A stretch of 64,000 nt of DNA from Promethearchaeota archaeon (GCA_030603385.1 JAUVXW010000021.1:1-64000); one strand, 5' to 3'. Positions 53,602-63,516 are shown, counted from the stretch's first letter. A program made the numbers and translations. The notes: generated by a model from the sequence alone, not told the origin.

Positions 53602-55685
53602 TATTAGAGTCAATTGAAATAACAAATATTCGAAGTATTAGAAAACAAGATATTGAATTTCCTTCATCTACAATGCTATTTTTTGGAGATGTAGGAAGTG
53701 GAAAGTCATCAGTTTTAAAATCCATAGAATTTGCATTATTTGGGACATTGGTTCATGGGGATTTAAGTGGTGATTCTCTCTTAAGGAGAGGGAGAAACAC
53801 AGCTTCAGTAAATTTAACATTTTCTATTGATGGTAAGAAGTATTCAATTAAACGGAGTTTATCAAAAGATAGAAAAGGAAGAGTTTCTCAAAAAGAATGT
53901 GTATTTACCGACCATGATAATGGAACAAGAACAACTTATGCTCCTACAGATATGCGAAGGAAAATATTATCTTTACTTTCATATTCGGTATCTCGTTATG
54001 AAAAGGCGACAAAAATACCATTATTCAGATATACTGTATATACACCTCAAGAACAGATAAAAGAAATCATTCAAGCAGATCCAGATGTTCGTTTTGAGAT
54101 ATTAAAAGAAGTCTTTGGTATTGAAAAATATGAGATTACCCTAAGGAATATAGAAATTATTAAAGATTACTTAAATGATAAATTAAGAGAATATAAGATT
54201 AAAATTGAGCAAATTGGTGAACCTGAAGAAGATATACTTCAAAAGGAAAAAGTAATAGAAGAAACAAAACAGCAAATCAATAATATTGGAACCGAAATTA
54301 AAAAGAAAGAGAATAAAATAAGTTCTCAAGAAAAAATTATTGAAGAAATCCAAAAAGATTTAGATATTTATTCTAAGAAAATAGTGCAAATTGAAAATAA
54401 AGAATCTAATATCAATGAATACAAAGCTAAACAACGTAAAAATAAATCATCACTGAATAAAATTCAAAAAGAAATCGCTGGAAAAGAAGAAGAACTAAAA
54501 AATTTAAAAGAAATTAAAGTTAAGACAGAACTCAGCGAAGATCAATTAGAAAATCAATTGGAAAAAATACAAAAATTAAAATCGCAAAAAGAAAAAGAAA
54601 TAGCCGTCGTAAAAAAAATTTTAGCAGATGTTGATAAGTTATTAAAGGAAGGCAAGTGTTCTTTATGTGGACAAGCAATTCATGAGAAAGACAGATTTGA
54701 AAAAGAATTTCAAGACACGACTTTAAAAGTAGGAAGTTTTTCAAATGAAATTGATGATTTAACTCAAAAAAATAATGAACAAAAAAAATTACTTAAAATT
54801 ATACGCGAATTTCAAAAAGTTAAAAATAAAAGGGATTCATTAAGCAGTCTAATCTCAGAAAAGAGGAAGAGAGAAGCAGACTTAAACACTCTAATAAAAG
54901 AATTGTTTGAGAAGATAAATCGTAATCAAGAAGAGATAATGGCGATATTATCAGAATACAAAATTACTAACTTGCTTAAATTTAAGAATTTTGGAGAAGA
55001 AATAGAAGTTAAACTAAATGCTGAAAAAAAATCACTAAACAAACTGAATTCCAGTAAAGAATCATCTGGAAATGAACTTAGCGCTCAAAAAAAGAGTCTT
55101 GAATATCTACAGAAAGAACTAGTGGAACTAAATTCTAATATCCAGTTAAAAAATTCACTACAAGATAATTTAACGTACTACTCTCAATTAAAAAATTGGG
55201 TTGGTGAGCAATTTCCTATATTAATCAGAGATATTGAAAAAAAGATTCTCTCTTCAAGTGCTCATCATTTTAATTCTTATTTTAAAGAATGGTTTCATGA
55301 ATTAGTAGAAGATGAAAATATAGAAGTTGAGATAAGAACTGACGACTTTCAACCAATTGTATATGTTAACGGTTATGTATCCCCCTTTAAGGATTTATCT
55401 GGAGGAGAAAAAAGCGCACTTTCCTTAGCTTACAGATTAGCTTTAAATAAAATTATTAATGAGCGATATCAAGAAGTTAAAACAAAGGATCTGTTGATCT
55501 TAGACGAGCCAACAGATGGATTCAGTCAGCAACAAATTAATAGAATGCAACCAATTTTTGAGAAATTAAATACATCTCAAATGATAATAATATCTCATGA
55601 AAGGAATCTTGATTCTTTTGTAACTGATATATTTAACTTTAAAAAGGAAAACCACATAACCAGAGTTACAAAAGAAAGTATATAA
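53598..55685 (+). CDS. rad50: Rad50 ATPase, short form
   Basis: A 695-residue SMC-like ATPase. Walker A is FGDVGSGKSSVLK near residue 30, the coiled-coil arms flank a zinc hook CSLCGQ at about 354-357, and the ABC signature DLSGGEKSALSLAYRL and Walker B LLILDEPTDG lie near the end. Archaeal Rad50 is often about 850-900 residues, so both arms are shorter here, with the hook still central. It tethers and processes DNA ends with Mre11 and is translationally coupled to mre11. Confidence 0.94.
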   Translation: MILESIEITNIRSIRKQDIEFPSSTMLFFGDVGSGKSSVLKSIEFALFGTLVHGDLSGDSLLRRGRNTASVNLTFSIDGKKYSIKRSLSKDRKGRVSQKECVFTDHDNGTRTTYAPTDMRRKILSLLSYSVSRYEKATKIPLFRYTVYTPQEQIKEIIQADPDVRFEILKEVFGIEKYEITLRNIEIIKDYLNDKLREYKIKIEQIGEPEEDILQKEKVIEETKQQINNIGTEIKKKENKISSQEKIIEEIQKDLDIYSKKIVQIENKESNINEYKAKQRKNKSSLNKIQKEIAGKEEELKNLKEIKVKTELSEDQLENQLEKIQKLKSQKEKEIAVVKKILADVDKLLKEGKCSLCGQAIHEKDRFEKEFQDTTLKVGSFSNEIDDLTQKNNEQKKLLKIIREFQKVKNKRDSLSSLISEKRKREADLNTLIKELFEKINRNQEEIMAILSEYKITNLLKFKNFGEEIEVKLNAEKKSLNKLNSSKESSGNELSAQKKSLEYLQKELVELNSNIQLKNSLQDNLTYYSQLKNWVGEQFPILIRDIEKKILSSSAHHFNSYFKEWFHELVEDENIEVEIRTDDFQPIVYVNGYVSPFKDLSGGEKSALSLAYRLALNKIINERYQEVKTKDLLILDEPTDGFSQQQINRMQPIFEKLNTSQMIIISHERNLDSFVTDIFNFKKENHITRVTKESI

Positions 55686-55800
55686 TATTCATAAGAATTT
55701 TTCTCGTCAAAAAATAACTCCTTATCCTCTAATTACTTTTTCTTTTAAATATAAAGAGAAATAAGATTCTGTAATAATTAAAAAATTGATATGAGAAAAA

Positions 55801-56001
55801 ATGAGTATAGAATCAAATAAAAAAAATGAAAGTAAGAAAAGGAATAAATCTTTAGATCTAAATTTTAAATATTTTAAAATTTATATTCAGTGCCCTTATT
55901 GTGGTGATGTAATAAAAATTAATTCAGAAAGAAAATATCTTTGTAGATCATGTGATCATATCTTTACAGAAAATGAGATAAGAGAAAAATGTGGCTTATA
56001 A
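55801..56001 (+). CDS. Small zinc-ribbon protein
   Basis: A 66-residue protein with a single ribbon: CPYCGDVIKIN, then a beta hairpin and CRSCDHIF. The N-terminus is very basic (residues 6-18 rich in Lys). It resembles the zinc ribbons of transcription or ribosomal proteins and probably binds nucleic acid. It follows rad50 by 115 bases and may be separately expressed. No family name can be assigned. Confidence 0.65.
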   Translation: MSIESNKKNESKKRNKSLDLNFKYFKIYIQCPYCGDVIKINSERKYLCRSCDHIFTENEIREKCGL

Positions 56002-56019
56002 TTCATTAAATCAAATTAT

Positions 56020-56580
56020 TCAATATATTTCTTTAAACGCAGGGAGAAGACCACGTCTATAGATTTCAAAAAAAATCATTGCTTCATGGTGCGCATCATC
56101 CAGAGCACGATGTTGCTCAATATAATAGGAATTCGGAAAGAAATAGTTCCAAGCTTCTTGGCAATTTGGCCATTTAAATTCTTTGGTACTTCTTGGAAAT
56201 GGTATTTTGAGAATATTTGTAGCAGTTAACATGATACATGGAAGTTCATTAGGCACGGTTATTCCTCGAGCTTTTAAAAACCCTAAATCAAATGACTTGT
56301 TAAAAGCTGTTATGTTATATTTAGTTAAAATATCTTGTACATCCGTCATTATATCGTCAAATAAAGGAGCATTTTGTACGACTTCAAATGTAAGATCTGA
56401 ATTTTCAAAAATCCAAGAGTTTCTATATTCTTCTCCAAACAAAGGTTCCTTTACAACAGAGTCAAATAGAACTCTTGTTTTTCCTGTTAATAAATTCAAT
56501 TCAACAATTCCAATTTCCACGATTAAGTCATATATAGGATCCAAGCCTGTAGTCTCTAAATCTATGATAGCTATATCCAA
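56020..56580 (-). CDS. DnaQ-like DEDDh 3'-5' exonuclease
   Basis: A 186-residue exonuclease fold. AIIDLETTGLDP carries the DE pair, FNKSFDLGFLKARG the second Asp, and HRALDDAHH the H-x(4)-D of the DEDDh class. It removes nucleotides from 3' ends of DNA or RNA and could act as a proofreading or repair exonuclease next to the break-repair operon. It is divergent from a long gap before the UvrD gene and convergent with the small ribbon gene. Confidence 0.9.
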   Translation of the reverse strand: MDIAIIDLETTGLDPIYDLIVEIGIVELNLLTGKTRVLFDSVVKEPLFGEEYRNSWIFENSDLTFEVVQNAPLFDDIMTDVQDILTKYNITAFNKSFDLGFLKARGITVPNELPCIMLTATNILKIPFPRSTKEFKWPNCQEAWNYFFPNSYYIEQHRALDDAHHEAMIFFEIYRRGLLPAFKEIY

Positions 56581-56817
56581 ATCTATTCACTCATTATTCC
56601 GAATTTATAATATTAAGCTATAATAACTGGTGGTAAATAAAATAATATATTAATCTCAAAATAGAAATTTATTTATCTTCTTTTAAATAATTTTAAATTT
56701 CTTATTTATACTTTAACAGTCTGCTATTGAAGTAATAAAAAGATTAAAAGCATTAATTTTAAATGAAATAGTAATTTTAGATTTGATTTAAAGGACTTAG
56801 TCTTTATTTCAATTGTT

Positions 56818-59037
56818 TTATTTTCGTGATTTACCTTTTTTCAATAATTCATCTGCTGTTTGAAAAAGAGATTTTTGTTGTTTATCAGACACCTTTTTAG
56901 TTTGATCCTTTTTTGATCTGATTTGGACGGAAGATTTTTGATAACCTTTAGGATTCAATTCTGAAATAAAAGGGGAAAGTCGCATAGTTTGATATCCTCT
57001 AGATCCTTGAACTAAAGAGGGAGATATCAAATAGAGTTGATCTTTAGTTCTCGTTACAGCTACATAGAACACGCGACGCTCTTCCTCGATACCTTCAGGA
57101 TCTCCCTTTACTCTAGAAGAAGGAAAAGAATCTTCACATAACATTGGAATGAATACTACTCTCCATTCAAGACCCTTTGCTCGGTGAATAGTAGATAAAA
57201 TCAAAGGTTTTTCTTCTTCCATTGTGCTTCCAGCTAAAACTGTTTTAGATTCTAAATTGGATAAGTTCAAACTCAGATTTTCTAAAAGTTTGCGAATAGT
57301 TGAAAAATTGTTTGCATATATGCTTAATTGATTTAAATCGTCTATTCGATCTTGCCAATTATCATATTTTGATTTAACATGATCCTCTAATATTAACATT
57401 AATTCTTTAATTGTATCGGAAGGTGTGTCTTCTGGAGTAAATCCCACCAACTTCTTTACGTGGGATATAGTATTTTTTATTCCTTCCTTAGATATTCTAG
57501 ATCCTTTTAATTTTTCAGTATAGAACATTTTATTAATTAATAGTTCTATTGGATTTTCAACCTTGGAAATTTGTTCAAAAATTTTTATTCCTGATGAGGT
57601 TCCTATTCCTTGAATGATAGAAAAAATACGAGACCATGAAATTTCATCATATGGATTTTCAATTATTCGTAAATGTGCGATCATATCTTTAATATGAGCT
57701 TTTTCGAAAAACGCTACTCCTGCTCGCACCTCATATGGAATATTTTTAGCTCTCAGTTCAAGTTCAATTCTTAATGAGTGGAAACCAGCACGGACAAGAA
57801 TCGCCATATCCTTTAAATCATACCCATCTGAGCGTAATTTTAATATCTGATTTGCAATAAAGTATGCTTGTTCTTTATCATCTCCCAAGTTAACTTGAAA
57901 CGGAAGTATTCCTTCAGGACGAGTTGTTCTCATAGATTTTTTAAACTGCTTTACATTGTGTTGAATGGAGTTATTTGCTAAAGCTAAAATCTGTGGAACA
58001 CTTCTATAATTATAGGTTATAGTATAGCTCTTACATTCCTGGTATTTTTTTTCAAAATTCAAAATATTTTGGAAATTAGCTCCGCGAAAAGCATATATAC
58101 TTTGAGCATCATCTCCAACTGCTATTACATTATGATCTGGGTTTTGTTTTACTATTTTATATATAATTTCATCTTGGATATAATTTGTATCTTGATATTC
58201 ATCAACAAGCACATATTTAATCTTCCTCGCAATTAGCTGAGCAACAGATCTCTCATCTAATAATTGATTCCAATATATTAAGAGATCATCGAAATCAATC
58301 AGATTATCCTGAGCTTTTTTATTCCTATAGATTTTAAAGACTTCTTCTAATTTTCTAATGACATCTTCACTATCGAATTGAGAATATTTCCAAAGGATTA
58401 CATCTTGAATTGATTTATTACAATTAATAGAAAAAGACAAAACAGCCTTTGCCATTCTAGAATTAGGAAAACGTTCTTCTATTTCTTTTACATTAGCTTT
58501 CTCAATGGAAAGTTTCATTAATGCTCTTGCATCGGTTTCATCCATTATTGTATAATTTGGTTTCAAACCCAGCGTTTTTGCATACATTCGTATAAAACGA
58601 TTTGCAATTGAATGAAATGTTCCACCCCAGATCCCTTTCGGTCGCTTACCTAAAAGAGTTTCTACGCGTTCAATCATTTCATTGGCTGCTTTATTAGTAA
58701 ATGTTACAAGCATTATTTCGCTTGGTCTTACTCCTGATAATAATAATTTGGCAACTGAATAAGTTATTGTTCTTGTTTTACCACTTCCCGCACCAGCAAT
58801 TACAAGCATTGGCCCTTTAATGTTATTGATGATTTCAAGTTGTTCATCGTTTAAATCCTCCTCAAAATTTATATCATTGTATTCTTCTATAACTTCTGGT
58901 TTCTCTATTTCCAAGGAATCAGCATAATCCTCATCGTAGAACTCGAATACAAACTCCTCTTCAACAGGATCTTTTTTTGAATTCAAATTTTTTGCCATAT
59001 TTAATTTCAATCTCAGTGAATTTATATAATGGTTCAT
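56818..59037 (-). CDS. UvrD/PcrA/Rep-type superfamily 1A DNA helicase
   Basis: A 739-residue helicase with all motifs: Q motif LNDEQLEIINN, Walker A AGAGSGKTRT near residue 80, VTFTNKAANEM (Ia), VDEYQDTNY (II), VGDDAQSIYAFRGA (III), YNYRSVPQIL (IV), TIHRAKGLEWRVVFIP (V) and VAVTRTKDQLYL (VI). It unwinds 3'-5'. The first 50 residues are an acidic extension and the last 50 a basic tail. An ATG at 58998 could be the true start. This is a bacterial-type helicase, probably acquired by transfer. Confidence 0.92.
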   Translation of the reverse strand: MNHYINSLRLKLNMAKNLNSKKDPVEEEFVFEFYDEDYADSLEIEKPEVIEEYNDINFEEDLNDEQLEIINNIKGPMLVIAGAGSGKTRTITYSVAKLLLSGVRPSEIMLVTFTNKAANEMIERVETLLGKRPKGIWGGTFHSIANRFIRMYAKTLGLKPNYTIMDETDARALMKLSIEKANVKEIEERFPNSRMAKAVLSFSINCNKSIQDVILWKYSQFDSEDVIRKLEEVFKIYRNKKAQDNLIDFDDLLIYWNQLLDERSVAQLIARKIKYVLVDEYQDTNYIQDEIIYKIVKQNPDHNVIAVGDDAQSIYAFRGANFQNILNFEKKYQECKSYTITYNYRSVPQILALANNSIQHNVKQFKKSMRTTRPEGILPFQVNLGDDKEQAYFIANQILKLRSDGYDLKDMAILVRAGFHSLRIELELRAKNIPYEVRAGVAFFEKAHIKDMIAHLRIIENPYDEISWSRIFSIIQGIGTSSGIKIFEQISKVENPIELLINKMFYTEKLKGSRISKEGIKNTISHVKKLVGFTPEDTPSDTIKELMLILEDHVKSKYDNWQDRIDDLNQLSIYANNFSTIRKLLENLSLNLSNLESKTVLAGSTMEEEKPLILSTIHRAKGLEWRVVFIPMLCEDSFPSSRVKGDPEGIEEERRVFYVAVTRTKDQLYLISPSLVQGSRGYQTMRLSPFISELNPKGYQKSSVQIRSKKDQTKKVSDKQQKSLFQTADELLKKGKSRK

Positions 59038-59171
59038 ATAATAAGGGTTTTATATTAAATCTCCCTACAAATTTTTCCATTGAAATTGGAGAATTTTCTA
59101 TGCTAATATATTAAAAAAACTTCAGAAAATCCACTATTTTATAAAATAATAATACAAATAATGATAGAAAC

Positions 59172-59465
59172 TTAGATAAGGCCAACCAGTATTTTAAAGG
59201 CGGCAGTCTCATCACCCTCATCAACTGAACTGAGTGTAAATGCTATATCATGCTTATCTCGAATTTTTGGTGCTTCTTGAGCAGAAATAAATTTCATTCT
59301 TGTAGAAGTATTCTTTCCCTGCCATACCCATACCTTTTCACTATGAACATCAACAAGAAGTAGAATTTTGTCAGAATCCAATAATTCAAACAAAGGGACA
59401 TTCTCTTTTATTTCTATTCCTTCAAATTCTCCTAATTCTTCATTGAATTTATAAATAAATATCAA
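59172..59465 (-). CDS. Gelsolin-like single-domain protein
   Basis: A 97-residue protein with the gelsolin-repeat pattern: a short lead, VPLFELLDSDKILLLVDVHS, the signature strand EKVWVWQGKNTSTRMKF, then a helix with A-P and R, and a final FKILVGL strand. Gelsolin repeats bind actin, often through calcium. Asgard genomes are known to encode actin and gelsolin-type regulators. The start is a TTG at 59465. The assignment is from pattern alone and a related beta-alpha fold remains possible. No actin gene is in the window. Confidence 0.6.
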   Translation of the reverse strand: MIFIYKFNEELGEFEGIEIKENVPLFELLDSDKILLLVDVHSEKVWVWQGKNTSTRMKFISAQEAPKIRDKHDIAFTLSSVDEGDETAAFKILVGLI

Positions 59466-59708
59466 TATTCTTACGTTTGAATTTCTTATGCTTTATTATA
59501 ATATTTTTGATTGGTGATTTATAAATTTTTAACATTTTAATTATAATCAACCATAAAATCCCAATAAGTCTTTAGGAATCAAGATTAAATCCTTTCTTTT
59601 TATTCACTTAAGGAATGTAAAATTAAGTCAAATTTGATGAAATTAGTTGTTGAATTAAACGAATTCTTAGGTTATGATATGTTAACTTAAGAACTGTTAG
59701 AAATATTT

Positions 59709-60077
59709 TTAAAAATTGTTTTGAAATTGCCTTCTTCTTAAGGTCGAAATTAAATGCCCCCTAGAAAGCAGTTGGAGTCCAAATTGAGTGCTGTAATCCC
59801 TAGAAAAATCTGTTATAATATTGCATACCATAATACCACCTTGGATGTTAGTATCAATACAAGCTTTATGTAATTGCCGAAGCTGTGTAATTGAAATCTC
59901 TCTCTTCCAATCTCTAATAAATACTCCAAAACTGTTCAGTTTGCTTTTTACAACAGCATCAAAGGTCCAAAGTTTTCCAGATTTACCTTTAACTTGTATT
60001 GGACCATTAACAAATTCATATTTGTCTGAAAAAACATTCTTGGCTAAATCATTTAAGCTTTTTTCTGAATATGCCAT
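59709..60077 (-). CDS. Restriction-endonuclease-like (PD-(D/E)XK fold) protein, possibly inactive
   Basis: A 122-residue protein resembling the Mrr/restriction-endonuclease-like core: GKLWTFDAVV with the first Asp, then GVFIRDWKREISITQLRQLH and GGIMVCN. In active members the second strand reads V-E-V-K before D-W-K-R; here the Glu and Lys positions are Phe and Arg. The metal-binding half-site thus seems lost and the protein may only bind DNA. It could be an Asgard-specific variant. No methylase or other restriction gene is near. Confidence 0.6.
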   Translation of the reverse strand: MAYSEKSLNDLAKNVFSDKYEFVNGPIQVKGKSGKLWTFDAVVKSKLNSFGVFIRDWKREISITQLRQLHKACIDTNIQGGIMVCNIITDFSRDYSTQFGLQLLSRGHLISTLRRRQFQNNF

Positions 60078-60148
60078 CTATACTCACTATACAAAATCTG
60101 ATTATAGTATGTAAATATTATTTCAATAAAATTACTTAAAAACAAGTA

Positions 60149-60967
60149 TTATGCAGAAAATATATCGTCAAAATTTAATTCATTAAATAAATATTCCCCT
60201 TCTATATCTGCACCCATTTTGTTTACATAATTATACAAGTTTTGTTGTAAAAAATCAATGATGGCATTAGAGACTTTATCACAAATTGACTTACATTCCA
60301 TGAAATTTTGCGTAACGGTTTCACATGCTTTATTATATCTTTGACAAAACTTTTTTAACTGCAAAGAGATTCCCTCTGATGGTAAGATTGTAAAACAATC
60401 CCAACTATCTTTAAAACCAGAAATCTGACTCGGGGGTGTATTTTTCAACAGAGATTTTAGGCTACCATTTGATAGACTTTTAATAACACGTTTCATAATG
60501 CTTCTTATTTCACTTTTAGCTTCAAGTTGGCAAAGAAAGACATAATATTTTAAGAGACGTTCTGCTTCTTTGGCTTTTTCAGTATCGATAATTTTCCATC
60601 CATTTGCTTTTTTACAACTTATTTCCTTATTTTCCGGATTAGAAAAATTTGTAGGGTAAATCCAACACTGTGGAGGTTTGATTCCTGAACTATGGACAAG
60701 ACATCCATTTATTTTCTTATCATATAAAAAACATTTTCTTTTCTCATTATCAAACCTTAACTTAAAACTAAAAACATCACTTCTAACAAAATCATTTTTG
60801 ATAGCATAACCTCGTTTAATATACTCTTCAGCTAATATTTTAGGGACATCAATCTTAATTGAACAACAATCACCATTGCACACAGATACGCAATTTGGAC
60901 CTTCTATTGCTGATCTCATTAAAAAGTTAAACTTTTTAACAACTTCCCAAAATTTGTCGTCAACCAC
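60149..60967 (-). CDS. YkgJ-type cysteine-cluster protein
   Basis: A 272-residue protein. CVSVCNGDCC near residue 24, CFLYDKKINGC and CWIYP form the CxxxCxxxCC...C pattern of the YkgJ/DUF family thought to bind zinc or an iron-sulfur cluster. A further SCKK and several cysteines follow in the helical C-terminal half (CQR, CETV, CKSICDK). The start is GTG at 60967. Function unknown. It is divergent from the large gene at 61138. Confidence 0.7.
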   Translation of the reverse strand: MVDDKFWEVVKKFNFLMRSAIEGPNCVSVCNGDCCSIKIDVPKILAEEYIKRGYAIKNDFVRSDVFSFKLRFDNEKRKCFLYDKKINGCLVHSSGIKPPQCWIYPTNFSNPENKEISCKKANGWKIIDTEKAKEAERLLKYYVFLCQLEAKSEIRSIMKRVIKSLSNGSLKSLLKNTPPSQISGFKDSWDCFTILPSEGISLQLKKFCQRYNKACETVTQNFMECKSICDKVSNAIIDFLQQNLYNYVNKMGADIEGEYLFNELNFDDIFSA

Positions 60968-61137
60968 AGTATTTTTTATTAATTTAATTATTATTTTTAA
61001 TCATAAAGATTGTCATTTAAAAATTATTTTATCTTTCCTTAAGAAAAGATATAAAAATCTATAATTTATTTTTTTATTGTTAAAAATTTTGTATGCAAAA
61101 TTTTTTCTAAATAATACAAATACGAGAAGAATATAGA

Positions 61138-63249
61138 ATGTCAGAAAACCTTATAGTTATAGATATTACCGATGAGGAACACATAGTTCTCGATGGTTCG
61201 CAAAATCTTAAAGAAATATCCGGCAAAGGAACACTTGTTGTGAAAAATCCAACACAAAGAAGTAGATTATGGAATTTATTGTGTAATGTTAAAGAAAATG
61301 TAAACACTTCATTGGAATCGAAAGAACTTACACTAGGAACGTTAAATCCTGCACAAGATTTTAGTAAAGAATATGAAATAAAAGAACTCAAAGGCTCTTC
61401 TTTAAAGGTTGAGGAAATCTTTGATACAGATAAATCCGATTCTGCTAAAGTAAATAATGCATTTCTTTACAAAACAGATAACAAATGTAGTCTAAAACTC
61501 GTACTCACAAATCCTTTAAACTTACCTATCTTAGAAATAAAAGTTAAAAGGGACATGCCTGACTTTATTCAGGAAATTGAAATGAGGAATCCTAGTCATG
61601 GTGATGCTAGTTTAAAAGATGAAGAGGGGAAAAGAATTCTCGCTTGGGAGCTATCATCTTTAGATGCTCAAGCTAATGCTGAGCTTGAAATTTTCTTTAC
61701 CGTAAATATTAAGGAATTAGCTGCCCAAGAACTCGGTGTTTTAAACGTGAACTATCTAATTAATAATTATAAACTAACTATGATGAATCCCGAAGTTAGA
61801 GGATTAACAGATTCAATGAGTGGAATTGATAGAGATGAAGGCACTCAACCGGGCGTATGGGATTGCAATGTTGAATTTATTAATGAATCTGAATTCCAAG
61901 TAAAACTGGAAGATACAAAGGTAACTCAAAAAATTGCCACTGGTAGTGAGATGGTTGTTTCGCAGACGCCTGACAAAGTCTTAAATCCTGATGAATCATG
62001 GGATTTTGATTTTCAAGTTGAGGCTAAGGATGTACCTGAATTAAGCTCAGAAATAGGATTTACACCATTGTTTGTGGTAATTCCTAGAGTTGTTGGTGAA
62101 ATTATAAAAGAATCAACAATTTATGATGTGTTAAGCGCAACTATTGATAAAGCGATAAATCCACCAGAAGTTGATGCCTATGCTAATACTGATATGTCAA
62201 TTGTCAATACAATCGTAAATGAGGGTTCTTCAATAATCGAAAAGTTTTTCTTATCAGATGAGATTCCTACTGATTTTATTCCTCCTTTAGTTAAAGATAT
62301 AAAAATTACTTTAGGAGATATAGATATAAGTTCAAGGGAAGAATTTGTCAAAAAGATATTAATGGATCCGAGTGATCAAGATTTCTCTAAAAAACACCAA
62401 ATTTATGTTGAGTTATTTAACCTTACAAATGAATTTCTTGCAGGAAAAAAGATGGTAATTTCATATCCTCTTTTAGCAAGAAATCCTCGTCCACCTACTG
62501 AAACAAAATACATGACTCCGGTGAAAATAGAGATTAATAGTCCCCTAGAAGGTAAATCATTTATTAGAAGACCAGATGAAGAACCAGAATTAAAAGTAAG
62601 GTACGTAAAACGTAAATTGAAAACTCTTAAAAGTATTAAACCAGGACTTACTGAAGGAGAATTTAGCATTGGAGTAAGAGTACAGAATAAAGGAGAAGTA
62701 GAATTAGAAAATGTGCTAGTAAAAGAAATTATTCCAACCGGTTTTAGCCTAACTGAATTTACACCTCCAGCTGATGCAACTCATGAAGTGGTGCAAGTAG
62801 GAGATCTATCCGAATTGCATGTAAAGGTTACTGAGATAAAAGGTGGGTCATCCGTAAGCATTAACTACATTTGCTCTGGCTCAGGAGATTATCCTCGATC
62901 TGAACCTGTTATTATCGTTTTAGGTCGGGGCGGAGGAGAATCATCGAATTCTTCAGGAGCACCCCCAACAGGCACAGAAACACCAGAAGCGCATGTAGCA
63001 CATTCACAACTAAGCATGATCCATGATATCTTTATTGATCTTTCTAAGCAGGTAGATCAAGCAATTACCGGAGAAAAACTCGGTGATATTTTAGAAGGGA
63101 AAAGAGATGCATTACCTCCAGGGCCTATACTTCATCAAATATTAGCATATGCTAAAGATATGAAAGCTCTTGGTGATAAAATAATCGTTGGTTCATTGAG
63201 AGACGAAGTTATGGATAAGTTAAATGATTTTAAAAGCAAATATGTATGA
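61138..63249 (+). CDS. Large soluble protein with several beta-sandwich domains, unknown family
   Basis: A 703-residue protein with no signal peptide and no membrane helix. It reads as a row of Ig-like or DUF11-like beta domains: GTLVVKNPTQRSRLWNL early, VWDCNVEFINESEFQV in the middle, and EFSIGVRVQNKGEVELENVL with VKEIIPTGFSLTEF near residues 510-540. A glycine/serine/proline/threonine linker (about 600-620) separates a helical C-terminal domain. Such domains are normally extracellular, so a cytosolic version is unusual. It may be a scaffold. I do not recognise a family, and it is likely specific to the lineage. Confidence 0.8.
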   Translation: MSENLIVIDITDEEHIVLDGSQNLKEISGKGTLVVKNPTQRSRLWNLLCNVKENVNTSLESKELTLGTLNPAQDFSKEYEIKELKGSSLKVEEIFDTDKSDSAKVNNAFLYKTDNKCSLKLVLTNPLNLPILEIKVKRDMPDFIQEIEMRNPSHGDASLKDEEGKRILAWELSSLDAQANAELEIFFTVNIKELAAQELGVLNVNYLINNYKLTMMNPEVRGLTDSMSGIDRDEGTQPGVWDCNVEFINESEFQVKLEDTKVTQKIATGSEMVVSQTPDKVLNPDESWDFDFQVEAKDVPELSSEIGFTPLFVVIPRVVGEIIKESTIYDVLSATIDKAINPPEVDAYANTDMSIVNTIVNEGSSIIEKFFLSDEIPTDFIPPLVKDIKITLGDIDISSREEFVKKILMDPSDQDFSKKHQIYVELFNLTNEFLAGKKMVISYPLLARNPRPPTETKYMTPVKIEINSPLEGKSFIRRPDEEPELKVRYVKRKLKTLKSIKPGLTEGEFSIGVRVQNKGEVELENVLVKEIIPTGFSLTEFTPPADATHEVVQVGDLSELHVKVTEIKGGSSVSINYICSGSGDYPRSEPVIIVLGRGGGESSNSSGAPPTGTETPEAHVAHSQLSMIHDIFIDLSKQVDQAITGEKLGDILEGKRDALPPGPILHQILAYAKDMKALGDKIIVGSLRDEVMDKLNDFKSKYV

Positions 63250-63516
63250 TTTTTTTTATTAAATTTATTTCTATTTTTTTCCAATTTTTTTATGGTAGTC
63301 ATTAAAATCCATTCAAAGTCATTTAAGGTCAATAACAATATGTAAGATTTAAAACTGAAAATATTAATCAATAAGAATATAAAAAAAGTTCTTCTCTTGA
63401 TAAATTTTCCAGTCTAATAACTAAAATTTAAGTTAAATTAAAAACTAGATTTTAACATATCCTATTTCAAAAAACATATTTCAAACAATACTATTAGTTA
63501 AGAAAAGGTTGATAAA
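63250..63516. other. Intergenic, nothing recognised
   Basis: About 265 bases of very AT-rich DNA with T-runs shortly after 63249 (probable terminator of the preceding gene) and AAAAGGTTG before the next ATG. No gene seen. Confidence 0.5.

Noticed and set aside
56183..56623. 146-codon plus-strand frame over the DnaQ-like exonuclease
   Set aside because: The exonuclease motifs lie on the minus strand, and the plus-strand product has no pattern.
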